From Pedobacter sp014947265 (GTDB lineage Bacteria > Bacteroidota > Bacteroidia > Sphingobacteriales > Sphingobacteriaceae), in NCBI RefSeq assembly GCF_014947265.1, contig NZ_JADCNK010000003.1:124001-188000 (forward strand): 64,000 nucleotides of DNA, read 5' to 3'. The notes under the pieces are model-generated. The model made no database searches, was not told the origin of the DNA, and worked only from the letters and a program-made list of their open reading frames with translations. Positions 25,373 through 33,613 of this stretch are shown here, piece by piece. Position 1 is the stretch's first letter; each line of letters opens with the position of its first letter. The position numbers and the translations under genes are program-made.

Positions 25373-26902
25373 CTATCTTTTATAGCCAGTTAACCTATAT
25401 ATTAAAATGTTTTTACAAATAACACCGTTTCTAAAAATAGGTGCAATAATTGGTGCTGTACAATTTCTAAATTGGGATTTGATAAAGTTTATACTGTTTT
25501 CATCGTAAAGGTTAGAAGGTACAATATAATATGCATTTTCGCCAACAGTTAATTTCTGTTTGGTTTGATTCGACCAATAATACTGGTGAAGATCGAATAT
25601 TTCTCCTATGCCATAAGTATTCAAACCAGTTTTAGCGCAAGCATAAAAATCTAAATGAGCTGCAGGAAACCACTTTGTAATCACAATGGTATGGACTGTT
25701 TTATTCTTTATTGATGATTTATCTAAGCGGTAAATAGAATCAATTATTCTTCCTGTTTCTTTCCAACCGTATAAATCTAAGGTGGGATCGCCTGCGCCCA
25801 AATTCATAGAGCCTTTTTGTGGCGAAAATGTGCCCTTGTAAAAGTTAATTGTAATGAGACCTGCACTTACCACGAACAAGAAGAACAGCATACTTGCACC
25901 AATAATGGCTTTTACTTTTGATAGGTGAATAGATTCCAGTTTCAATGCAGAAAGAAATATTAAACAGCTATATGCCGGGCCAGACCAATGCGGTAATGTA
26001 TCTCTAAAAATTGAAAGAAAAATTAGCGTAGCAATAAGAGGAACTGCACAATATAATAATAGTTGTATTTCGCTTTTAAGAAAATGATGTTTGATTTTGA
26101 TGAAACTAAAAATTGCTATCCAGGCCAGAAAAAAAACAATCGGATTGTTATAGAATATTTGTCCGCTAATTTCTCTTGCGAAGGCTAATGGGTTTATGCC
26201 TGCGTGGAACAGGCTAACCCGATTGCTATGGTAGTTATAGGTAATAAAATGATGCTGGATATTCCAGATGATAAAAGGAGATACGATAATCAAACTAATT
26301 AACATAGAAACATACATGCCCTTTTGCACCATTAATTTTCTATTGCTAAACAGGGCGAACATGATAACACCCACCCATAAGTAGATGCCATGAATCTTAC
26401 ACATCATACAAAGACCTGCAGCCACACCGAACCAGCACCATAGACATAATGTGGGTAAACCCAGCTGAATAGATCTGGTGATTTTAAGTAACAAAAAGAT
26501 GCTCCAAAGCCAGAAAATCATTTGAGGGCTATCTGGCAAAATAAATGTTCCGGCAATAATACTGCAATAAAAGGACGAAGAATAAAGTAAAACAGCAAAC
26601 CAGCCTACGCGGTTATTTAGGAGTAATTTACCTGTTTTGTACACGATAATAGTGCCTAATGTAGATGATATTATTGCGCCAAGCCGAACGGCTAATTCGT
26701 TGTGAATATATAAATTTGCTGTTGTTGCTCTGATCAACCACGCTACAAATGGAGGATGATCAAAATAATTCCATTGTAAATTTAAAGCATATGTCCAGTA
26801 ATATACCTCATCGTTTCCGAGCGCTGTTGTTGAGGCTATGATCAGTTTGACCACAGTCATCGCTATTATATAAAGCCAAAGTTTAACTGGAATTTCTTTC
26901 AC
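25373..26902 (-). CDS. GT39-type membrane glycosyltransferase (ArnT/PMT-like)
   Basis: The 509-residue protein has about eleven membrane helices and a C-terminal soluble part. The first periplasmic loop has GNDEVYYWTYALNLQWNYFD with the acidic pair typical of GT39/ArnT-like enzymes using polyprenyl-phosphate sugars. It starts with GTG immediately after the TAA of the PAP2 gene, so the two genes are coupled. It probably transfers a sugar to lipid A, a glycan or protein at the outer face of the inner membrane. Confidence 0.85.
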   Translation of the reverse strand: MKEIPVKLWLYIIAMTVVKLIIASTTALGNDEVYYWTYALNLQWNYFDHPPFVAWLIRATTANLYIHNELAVRLGAIISSTLGTIIVYKTGKLLLNNRVGWFAVLLYSSSFYCSIIAGTFILPDSPQMIFWLWSIFLLLKITRSIQLGLPTLCLWCWFGVAAGLCMMCKIHGIYLWVGVIMFALFSNRKLMVQKGMYVSMLISLIIVSPFIIWNIQHHFITYNYHSNRVSLFHAGINPLAFAREISGQIFYNNPIVFFLAWIAIFSFIKIKHHFLKSEIQLLLYCAVPLIATLIFLSIFRDTLPHWSGPAYSCLIFLSALKLESIHLSKVKAIIGASMLFFLFVVSAGLITINFYKGTFSPQKGSMNLGAGDPTLDLYGWKETGRIIDSIYRLDKSSIKNKTVHTIVITKWFPAAHLDFYACAKTGLNTYGIGEIFDLHQYYWSNQTKQKLTVGENAYYIVPSNLYDENSINFIKSQFRNCTAPIIAPIFRNGVICKNILIYRLTGYKR

Positions 26903-27586
26903 TTAAATGGGATTAACCTGATTAGTAATTTTAAGCTGTTTATATCTTCTGTTTAGCTTAGCTGATCTGAAAAGTTTAAGATCGTATACCTGATGATAGC
27001 TTAAGATTGCACAAGTTATACCGGTTATTGCACCAAAAATTACATCAATCAGAAAATGTTGTGCCAGATATATACGTGAATAGCCAATTAAAAAAGCAAA
27101 AAATAAACAATAAGGAGAGATTTTCTTTTTTTTGAAAACTAACACCAATACTGTGGCCAAGGCAAAAGCAGATGCAGTATGGCCAGAGGGAAAAGAATTA
27201 TGATTATGCATACTTATTCCTTCAACAAAATGAGTATAATGAAATAAAGTCTGCTCAAAATAATATTTAGGCCTTGGCATGTGGAATATCCTTTTTGCGA
27301 TTTGAATAAGCAGTCCTGAATAAATATAAGCAAGAGCCACGGTCATTGCTTTTTTCTTTTTTCGAATTGCAAGCAGGACGGTTGCGGCCAGAATACTGAT
27401 TAAACCATCTCCAAGATTAGTGATATACTTAAAAAAAATATCTAGCCATGCTGAATGAAACCAGTTAAAAATGAGGAATCCATCTGTTTTAGAAAAGCTA
27501 AAATTAAAAATGAGTGCCAGCAGCAGTATTGATATCGCAGTAAAGAAATAATAATGGAGTTTAGTCAGTCTTTTTATTGTACGCAT
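26903..27586 (-). CDS. PAP2-family membrane phosphatase
   Basis: The 227-residue protein has five to six hydrophobic helices and all three PAP2 motifs: KRIFHMPRP, PSGHTASA and SRIYLAQHFLID. Such enzymes dephosphorylate lipid phosphates or undecaprenyl pyrophosphate at the membrane surface. It directly precedes the GT39 gene, which suggests recycling of the polyprenyl carrier used by that enzyme. Confidence 0.9.
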   Translation of the reverse strand: MRTIKRLTKLHYYFFTAISILLLALIFNFSFSKTDGFLIFNWFHSAWLDIFFKYITNLGDGLISILAATVLLAIRKKKKAMTVALAYIYSGLLIQIAKRIFHMPRPKYYFEQTLFHYTHFVEGISMHNHNSFPSGHTASAFALATVLVLVFKKKKISPYCLFFAFLIGYSRIYLAQHFLIDVIFGAITGITCAILSYHQVYDLKLFRSAKLNRRYKQLKITNQVNPI

Positions 27587-27840
27587 ATCTAATTCTTTAA
27601 CGCAAAACTATTAGCTATACATCATCTGAAAGTTAAGCAAATATCATGTTTATGTCATGCTGATTGATTAAGAAGTTTTACAGATCAAGGTGTTGATTGA
27701 ATTAGCATTGATTATCAGCTCATAGTGGGTAATTCTTTTGAAGAAAGCCCTTAATTAACATTTCTTAATAAGTTAATATGAAACTACTGATAAGTTAAAA
27801 TGCTTTGTGTTGCTTTGCGGCTATAGAACTAAAATTAATT

Positions 27841-28071
27841 ATGCAAAACAATCAAATAAAGGTGAGTCCAGATTTACAGCAGTTTATTGATAAGTTTGAA
27901 CCCAGCAAATTTAAACTTATGTCGGGTGGGATTGAAATCAGGGGAATAAACGATATACATAGAAATGTTGCTCAAGCCAGAGAAATTATAGAAAGATTAA
28001 AACTTCGCTTAATCGTTTCGCATAATGCCGAAATGCTTAGTTATCGTGGTTTTGAAGTAAATAACCTTTAA
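27841..28071 (+). CDS. Small hypothetical protein
   Basis: The start is placed at ATG 27841, giving 76 residues from MQNNQIKVSPDLQQ; the longer frame from 27805 looks non-coding. The protein has helices PDLQQFIDKF and NVAQAREIIERLKLRLI around a short GGIEIRG strand. No domain is recognised. It is flanked by minus-strand genes. Confidence 0.55.
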   Translation: MQNNQIKVSPDLQQFIDKFEPSKFKLMSGGIEIRGINDIHRNVAQAREIIERLKLRLIVSHNAEMLSYRGFEVNNL

Positions 28072-28186
28072 GTTAAAAAAGCGAAGCGTGTGAAAGTAGA
28101 ATTTCGGTTATTGATGAATACTTAATACCTGTTTCATATACTTATTGCATCAAAAGAAAGAAAAATATGCAATAATCTATATGAAA

Positions 28187-29257
28187 TTATTGCGTATCTG
28201 CCAGGTTGATTGTGATTAACACTTCAAAATACTTGCCTTTTGTGCCGGAAGAGAGTTCTGCCTTTTCTGCATAGGTATGAAGCAACCTTTGCCGGATGTT
28301 TTCAAGGCCTGTATGAAACCCGGTATCATTAAGGCCCGTGTTAATCAGGTTACTTGTTTGAATGCTAAACAGTCCTTGCTGCAGTTTTACTATAATTTTT
28401 CCCGGATCTTCAGGTTGGCTGAGATTACCGTGTTTAACCATATTTTCGGTTAAACTAAGTAAAAGTAGCGGAATTATCTCTGTCGATTCGGTTTTCTGAT
28501 CATAATTAAAATCTATAAATAAGTCGGGCTGCTTTATTCTGCTAAGCAGAAGTAGGTTTTCGACTTGACGGATCTCTGCTTCCAGTGGCATAATTTCCGG
28601 ACCATGTTCGCATTCTAATGCGTAACGCATCAGCTTTGAAAGGTACCTTACTGCTTCTGCAGCCCGGGGTTCACTTTTATGTGTACTGTTATATATATAG
28701 GTTAAGGTATTGAACAAGAAATGCGGGTTTATTTGAGCTTTGAGATAGGCATTTTTAGCATTAGCCAGTTCAAGTGTTGTTTGCTTTTGCTTCAACATTT
28801 CTTCAATTGCTTCTTTTTCTAACTCTACCGTTCGCTGTTTTTGGTGGATATAACTTTTGATAAAATAATAAGCAGTTGCGAATAGTAGAAAATAGATGCC
28901 CCGCCATATCGTTACAACAATATATTTCCAGTCTATAATTGTCAATTTACCAACAGAGATCGTTACTGTTTTTGAAAGAGAATGGTCTGCAAGGTATGCG
29001 ATAACGGTATGCAAAAACACTTCAAGTACTGTGAATATAATTATGCTTAAATAAACAGGTTTTTGTGGTTTCAAACTTTTTCCTAATACCAATTCGGCAT
29101 GAATATAGAAGAGTGTTATATTGATAATATAGTGAATGCCATAGTCTAATACTGGAGCATTTATTTTAAGAATCAATGAGACCAGTACATATTCATAAAT
29201 AATGAAAGTAGCCCATGAAATAATATGCCAGCGATAATTTTTCAGCAAGTTTTTCAT
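28187..29257 (-). CDS. LytS-like sensor histidine kinase
   Basis: The 356-residue protein has four N-terminal membrane helices, a coiled coil (about 140-175) and the His_kinase domain with QINPHFLFNTLTYIYN, whose His is the phosphorylation site (about residue 178). The ATPase part has LTENMVKHG and a C-terminal GLENIRQRL. It is the partner of the LytTR regulator gene located 247 bases upstream on the same strand. Confidence 0.9.
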   Translation of the reverse strand: MKNLLKNYRWHIISWATFIIYEYVLVSLILKINAPVLDYGIHYIINITLFYIHAELVLGKSLKPQKPVYLSIIIFTVLEVFLHTVIAYLADHSLSKTVTISVGKLTIIDWKYIVVTIWRGIYFLLFATAYYFIKSYIHQKQRTVELEKEAIEEMLKQKQTTLELANAKNAYLKAQINPHFLFNTLTYIYNSTHKSEPRAAEAVRYLSKLMRYALECEHGPEIMPLEAEIRQVENLLLLSRIKQPDLFIDFNYDQKTESTEIIPLLLLSLTENMVKHGNLSQPEDPGKIIVKLQQGLFSIQTSNLINTGLNDTGFHTGLENIRQRLLHTYAEKAELSSGTKGKYFEVLITINLADTQ

Positions 29258-29504
29258 TTTGTTTTTAAGTTAAAATTTGGTTTCACAACAGTCAACAATT
29301 GCTTTGCGTAATGTAGTCTTTTAGGGGTTTTGGTGGGGCTAATTTTCGTTTATGAAAAGAATTACAGACTTAAAATCGACCCGGAAAACTGCGTTTGTTT
29401 TCCGTTCACAAAAAGCAGCTAATATGCGCTTTCAAAAGAGTGATCCAACAACTAGTACAATTACAGCGATTACAACATTTACAACTCAATCAAATTTGCA
29501 AATG

Positions 29505-30251
29505 TCAATCCCTTAAACGTTTTGAGACAAGGGTTTGGTTTTCGATATAGTCCATAAATGCCTCTTTGTACTGTGGAGTCATGAGTACTTCGTACTTTCC
29601 AAGGTCGATTTTGTGCCCATTAATTTCCTTTACAAAGTTGGTGTTAATCATGTATGATTTGTGAACGCGGTAGAAGTGCTCATTTTCCCGAAGCTTTTCC
29701 TCCATCTCCTTTATGGTCATGTATACTGAATAATCATTTGTTGGTGTATAAATGTGTACATGGTTATTTGAGCCCTGGAGATAGATGATGTCTTTTTTGA
29801 GTACTTTGGTAAGTTTGCCGCGTTCGCCATTTGTGCGTAAGAAAAATGCTTCTTCATTTTCTTGTATAAGGCGCTGTGTATCATAACACTCTGAAAGTAC
29901 CTCGTTAACTACTTCTGCAAAATCTCCCATGTTGAAAGGTTTTAACAGGTAATGTTTTGCCCTAACCTTAAAAGCATCCAATGCAAATTCTGGATAGGAT
30001 GTAGTAAAAATAATGTTATGTGATTTATGCTTTAGATTATCAGCGAGTCGCAGGCCAGACATTGCTGGCATGTCAATATCCAAAAAGATTAGCTGTTTAT
30101 TGCTTTCAGTACTGATTTCGCTTAAGGCTTCTATTGGTTTTGTAAAGATCCGATGTACTTTTAACCTTGGCATTTCTGCTATATGGTCTTGCAAAATATT
30201 AATTGCGGTAGGATCATCATCAATGATGATACATGAGATAGGATTTTTCAT
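29505..30251 (-). CDS. LytTR-family response regulator
   Basis: The 248-residue protein has an N-terminal receiver domain with the acidic pocket IIDDDP, the phospho-acceptor Asp in IFLDIDMP, and the conserved Lys in LLKPF. A C-terminal LytTR DNA-binding domain (about 140-240) contains YLQGSNNHVHIYT and FYRVHKSYMIN. It pairs with the LytS-like kinase gene downstream. Confidence 0.92.
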   Translation of the reverse strand: MKNPISCIIIDDDPTAINILQDHIAEMPRLKVHRIFTKPIEALSEISTESNKQLIFLDIDMPAMSGLRLADNLKHKSHNIIFTTSYPEFALDAFKVRAKHYLLKPFNMGDFAEVVNEVLSECYDTQRLIQENEEAFFLRTNGERGKLTKVLKKDIIYLQGSNNHVHIYTPTNDYSVYMTIKEMEEKLRENEHFYRVHKSYMINTNFVKEINGHKIDLGKYEVLMTPQYKEAFMDYIENQTLVSKRLRD

Positions 30252-30728
30252 TAAGATAGATTTAAGTAGATAAAGGCAATTTAATAAATTATTCTTAAAT
30301 GGAGTAATTGTGAGATTAAGAATTTGATACTAAAAAATCTTAATATGAATCAATTGTTCAGGGATGTTTTCATATGGAGATATTAAATAAATCAATAACA
30401 TTTCCTGATCTTAAATAGGTTTTTTTGTGAAAATGACCTTAAGCATTACTGCCGGAATATAATCAGCCATAAAAGATTCGTTGGGCTATATGATGGGGAG
30501 AGAGGGAAAAAGACAAGGAAATCGGGCAACACCCCTATCTTGTCTTGTTATAAAATTTTAATCCTAAAGGTGTTTGTTTTGTTAAGGATCATTTCAATTA
30601 GAAATGACGATTGTTTCTGTGATTATTTAGAATAGAATCCCTTGCATAAAAAGATTAGGTTCGACTCCTGGTGGTTCATCGAATGGTTTATTGAGCCATT
30701 TTTGGAGGCTTATTTAAACAAAAAACAT
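30252..30728. other. Gap with a hairpin and a tRNA T-arm-like fragment
   Basis: No gene is visible. At 30510-30546, AAGACAAG pairs with CTTGTCTT across a 21-base loop. At 30655-30671, TTAGG-TTCGACT-CCTGG has the shape of a tRNA T-arm, but no acceptor, D or anticodon arm is found around it. Near 30294-30321 is a 28-base sequence that recurs with five mismatches at 34242-34269. Confidence 0.4.
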
Positions 30729-30950
30729 TTAGTCTGATGAAAGCCACCAGATTTGATAGTTGCCGATCGATGGTAGTATATTTTCTTTCAGAGAATCATA
30801 CCGAAGATTGTCTTTAAAACGGTCTTCTATAATGACGCGCCCTTTCCGGCACCTATGAGCATCTTTATTGTCCGCTGTTTTCCAATCTGTTATATTCACA
30901 TATACAGACAGGCTGCTTCCTTCAGTTACTCCTGGTTCCAGATTTGACAC
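30729..30950 (-). CDS. Doubtful small hypothetical protein
   Basis: A 73-codon frame starting with GTG. It is in the same frame as the XRE regulator gene upstream, separated from that gene's TAG stop by six codons, so it could be a separate gene or a stop-codon-split tail. The sequence ends in NYQIWWLSSD and has no motif. Codon use is only moderately gene-like. Confidence 0.35.
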   Translation of the reverse strand: MSNLEPGVTEGSSLSVYVNITDWKTADNKDAHRCRKGRVIIEDRFKDNLRYDSLKENILPSIGNYQIWWLSSD

Positions 30951-30968
30951 TATATCATGAATTTTGTG

Positions 30969-31226
30969 CTATTCCAGCCCGGCGCTAAAGTCTATTCCAA
31001 AATCAAAATCAAGAAGTGCTGTTGGATGGATTTTTAAACCTATAGCCAATCTCATTATTGTAATGAAGCTTGGACTGGTTTCTCCATTTTCATATTTAAT
31101 AATATCTCCTGTATTAACCCCACTTCTTTTGTAAAATTCACGATAAGAAAGTTTCTGTTTCTTTTTTAAAGATTTTAAATGCTGACCGAATCTTTTCAGA
31201 ACTATTTTTTCTTTCTCACTAATCAT
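30969..31226 (-). CDS. XRE-type helix-turn-helix regulator
   Basis: An 85-residue protein consisting of one Cro/C1-type helix-turn-helix domain: RFGQHLKSLKKKQKLSYREF, GVNTGDIIKYENGETSPSFITIMRLAIGLKI, ending in LLDFDFGIDF. Small Bacteroidota regulators of this kind often control mobile elements or toxin-antitoxin-like loci. A candidate operator with CTTGA/TCAAG arms lies 67 bases upstream. Confidence 0.88.
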   Translation of the reverse strand: MISEKEKIVLKRFGQHLKSLKKKQKLSYREFYKRSGVNTGDIIKYENGETSPSFITIMRLAIGLKIHPTALLDFDFGIDFSAGLE

Positions 31227-31292
31227 TTCATTACTAATAAAAATATAATCAGCAATGTCTTTTATATTTTATTTAAAATCGTCATGCAATTA

Positions 31293-31322
31293 CTTGACAT
31301 CAAGTTTTTTTATTTATATTTA
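31293..31322 (+). promoter_or_regulatory. Candidate operator and promoter for the structured RNA
   Basis: CTTGA-CA-TCAAG (31293-31304) is an inverted repeat of the size bound by XRE dimers. It overlaps a TTG (31294-31296) which, 18 bases later, is followed by TATATTTA (31315-31322), a 7/8 match to TAnnTTTG. Binding of the divergent XRE protein would block rightward transcription. Confidence 0.45.
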
Positions 31323-31359
31323 CATAATAAAAAATAATACAAGTAAAAGGTAAAATTAA

Positions 31360-31555
31360 GAGTCTTGCAACCTCAAATCTCATGCCGTTGGAGCAGGACA
31401 GCAGATTTTATCCCATTTCTTATATTGGAATTGCTATCTTTAGCTTTCTAAAATAAGAGTGGGCTTCTGCTGTAATTCCATTTCAACGTAAGGCGTGAGA
31501 AACATTATGAGGTTATGGTTTGGGAAGCCCACTTTTCCTATCTTCACCAAGACTC
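31360..31555 (+). ncRNA. Candidate rod-shaped structured RNA, 6S-like
   Basis: The ends pair: GAGTCTTG (31360-31367) with CAAGACTC (31548-31555). Nested inside are AACCTCA/TGAGGTT (31369-31375/31508-31514), TCTCA/TGAGA (31378-31382/31496-31500), GTTG/CAAC (31387-31390/31484-31487), ACAGCAGA/TCTGCTGT (31398-31405/31466-31473), CCCA/TGGG and CTTAT/ATAAG. A competing perfect 10-bp pairing joins AGTGGGCTTC (31458-31467) and GAAGCCCACT (31524-31533). The ~196-nt rod with a closing stem and a one-sided loop is reminiscent of 6S RNA, but no family hallmark proves it. The strand follows the promoter-like sequence upstream. Confidence 0.45.
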
Positions 31556-31942
31556 ATACGATTATGAGCAAATAAGAAATAAATTGGATTAACAGGTTAG
31601 TACTTCGCGAGGTGAGTGTGCCCCAATATGTTATTTTAATTGTTTATCATTTTCAAGTATCCCTATACCAGTTCCTGTTAAGTTGTTTTGTATTGCCTTT
31701 GGCCAGGTAACAAAAAGGCAAGGCTCCCAACTGTAAGAGAAATTTTTCAACAATAAATTAAGCCCTGAAACCGACCGAAAGTTTTTGATATGACGATAAT
31801 TTGGAGAGGTACTGTTTTTTTACATAATCTGTTTTTAAGGCCAAAGAAATGCATATTTATAAGTTTGTCAAGTTGCTGATGGTGCAATCCCTTGCAAACC
31901 CTTTATTTTTTTGTTTTCGGGGAATAAAAGCTTCAGATCTGT

Positions 31943-31950
31943 TATATTTG
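31943..31950 (+). promoter_or_regulatory. Putative -7 element for the 32146 gene
   Basis: TATATTTG matches TAnnTTTG. Transcription from here would give a leader of about 190 bases containing the hairpin at 32017-32108. No -33 TTG at the right distance is evident. Confidence 0.4.
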
Positions 31951-32016
31951 AGCCATGAAATAAAAATTAATTACATATTTGATATTGTAGCAATAGCTAT
32001 TTTACTGTTTTAGAAA

Positions 32017-32145
32017 ACCGCAAAACTTCAAAAGACACAGGAAAAAATAGATGGTTGCCTACGCTACGCGTGGGTGCCTGTTTATCTTGTGTCTGGGCAT
32101 TTTGCGGTGCCTCTAAAGCGGATATCGGGTTAACCCACGCTTTTT
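32017..32145 (+). promoter_or_regulatory. Structured leader with alternative stems ending at a start codon
   Basis: A long hairpin forms from ACCGCAAAA/TTTTGCGGT (32017-32025/32100-32108), AGACACAGGA with TCTTGTGTCT (32033-32042/32085-32094, one G-T pair) and an apical CCTACGC-tac-GCGTGGG (32058-32074). The 3' side of the apex, GCGTGGGT (32068-32075), is also perfectly complementary to ACCCACGC (32133-32140), which is followed by TTTTT and then the ATG at 32146. This second pairing looks like an intrinsic terminator and excludes the apical stem. A GGGTTAACCC palindrome lies at 32127-32136. Confidence 0.5.
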
Positions 32146-32376
32146 ATGGACAGTTTTTCCCAGTCAAATCACTTTCTCCTCAATCTGCCAATCGCAGAAC
32201 TTCCACTATCCGAGAATTTTAAGCTTAGAAGTAAACTAATGGGTTTTTTTACACTTCAGGATATTCTTGGAACCCAGCAAAAGGAATTACATGAACTGGA
32301 TGACTATTCAGAGCACTGGTACTTTGAATTTGTTGATTTTTTACGCAGGAAAGATTTGTTAAATCTTCTTGGTTAG
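32146..32376 (+). CDS. Mini-protein resembling the RNA polymerase alpha C-terminal domain
   Basis: A 76-residue protein whose core, IAELPLSENFKLRSKLMGFFTLQDIL followed by two helices ending FLRRKDLLNLLG, follows the helix-hairpin-helix pattern of the RpoA C-terminal domain (I-x-x-L-x-L-S ... G-x-x-T-x-x-D-L). In RpoA this fold contacts UP-element DNA and activators. Here it is free-standing, so it may bind DNA or a sigma/activator. Its stop overlaps the stop of the convergent RteC-like gene. Identification is by pattern only. Confidence 0.55.
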   Translation: MDSFSQSNHFLLNLPIAELPLSENFKLRSKLMGFFTLQDILGTQQKELHELDDYSEHWYFEFVDFLRRKDLLNLLG

Positions 32377-33578
32377 CATTTTTCTTGGGCAATGGCCAGC
32401 ATGGCGACAATCTTATCGATCACTTTTTCAACATCCTTTCCAATATTCCCATAGTAAGCATTTTTAAAGCTTTTTTCTGATATAGTATCTTGTTCTACAG
32501 TACTATAATGTTTCGTAATGTATTGATGAAGTGACTTGGGGCTCTGTGTTTTGATGATGCCGGCCTCAACCTGTAGGTGGATGAATATTGCAAGTTGTCT
32601 TACCGTAAAGGTTACTTTAAAATTGCTATCTAAAATGCCTCCGCCACTCAGGTCTTCAGCTATGGTGTCTATTGATTTGAGGTAGCTGATTTCACTTTCA
32701 ATATACCTTAGTAATGATTCGTCAATATTGGACAAATTTCTATTATATGGTATGCTTATGGTTTTAAAAACCTGCACAATGAGCTTTTTAAAGAAATGAA
32801 TTAATCTATATTGCTCGCTAATGCTTTCGCATTTTTGAAGTTCTTGATTAAAATGGCTGCAGCAGGAATGATAAAAATATGGATGATTAAAATTTAAGGA
32901 GACGAGCAGTAGAATAATCCCTGGCATCGCTAAAGAAGGTACGAATTTATTCAATGCTATTTCAAGCGACTCAAAAAAATCATGTAAATATATAACCTGT
33001 TCAAAAGTGAAACGGCTTGGCCCGCTATTGAGGTGTTCAAAGATATACTTAAAAAAGATGATGGTTTCATTATCGGCATGCAGTTCTTCAAGGTTTTTCA
33101 GGATCTTGCTGGAATTTTCTGCAATATTTACTAACAGTTGTTTTTGGGTAGTTATGGAAACAGCGCAATCATAGTCAAAATAATAGGGCAAATACTGCTG
33201 AAGATCCAAAACCATTTTGTTAAGTAGATTTACTAAGCTACTAATTCCCTCATTTTTGTTTTTTTGACAGGCGTTAAGGTTATCCTCATCCACCATGGCT
33301 GCTAACTCATCCATTAATTGTATTAACCCGCGTTGATGTTGTCTGATATAGGCCTTTGATCTATCAGGCGCTATTTGTGTTACATTATGCTGAATGGAAC
33401 TAATTATTCGTTTACTTTCCTTTAAAATTTCATTTTCAAGTTCCTTACTTGCGCATTGATATGCTGCTCCCACTTTAATGGCATCTAAAATTATTTCCCT
33501 GAAGCTGATAAGTTCGTACATCATTTTGCCTGGTAGCCAATTACTTAATTCTAGGTTTTTAATTTTTCCTTTTTGCAT
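32373..33578 (-). CDS. RteC-like protein
   Basis: ATG 33578 gives 401 residues; an upstream in-frame TTG at 33626 lies inside short repeats. The long N-terminal part is alpha-helical (GAAYQCASKELENEILKES, FFESLEIALNKFVP). The C-terminal ~90 residues (FTVRQLAIFIHLQVEAGII, KSLHQYITKHYST, SEKSFKNAYYGN) resemble the RteC domain, a regulator of excision and transfer in Bacteroides conjugative transposons. Stand-alone RteC-like proteins are frequent in Bacteroidota genomes. No integrase or transfer gene is in this window. Confidence 0.6.
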   Translation of the reverse strand: MQKGKIKNLELSNWLPGKMMYELISFREIILDAIKVGAAYQCASKELENEILKESKRIISSIQHNVTQIAPDRSKAYIRQHQRGLIQLMDELAAMVDEDNLNACQKNKNEGISSLVNLLNKMVLDLQQYLPYYFDYDCAVSITTQKQLLVNIAENSSKILKNLEELHADNETIIFFKYIFEHLNSGPSRFTFEQVIYLHDFFESLEIALNKFVPSLAMPGIILLLVSLNFNHPYFYHSCCSHFNQELQKCESISEQYRLIHFFKKLIVQVFKTISIPYNRNLSNIDESLLRYIESEISYLKSIDTIAEDLSGGGILDSNFKVTFTVRQLAIFIHLQVEAGIIKTQSPKSLHQYITKHYSTVEQDTISEKSFKNAYYGNIGKDVEKVIDKIVAMLAIAQEKC

Positions 33579-33613
33579 TAACGTGGTAAAACGAGGCGTT
33601 AACGTGGTGAAAC
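33577..33613 (-). repeat. Short helically phased repeats upstream of the RteC-like gene
   Basis: On the plus strand units GTGGTAAAAC, GAGGCGTTAAC and GTGGTGAAAC follow each other with 10-11-base periodicity directly before the ATG. A related set of three 11-mers lies at 48366-48402. The period equals one helical turn, as for a repeated protein-binding site. Confidence 0.55.

Noticed and set aside
30655..30671. A complete tRNA gene
   Set aside because: Only a T-arm-like segment exists; no acceptor or anticodon stem can be built around it.
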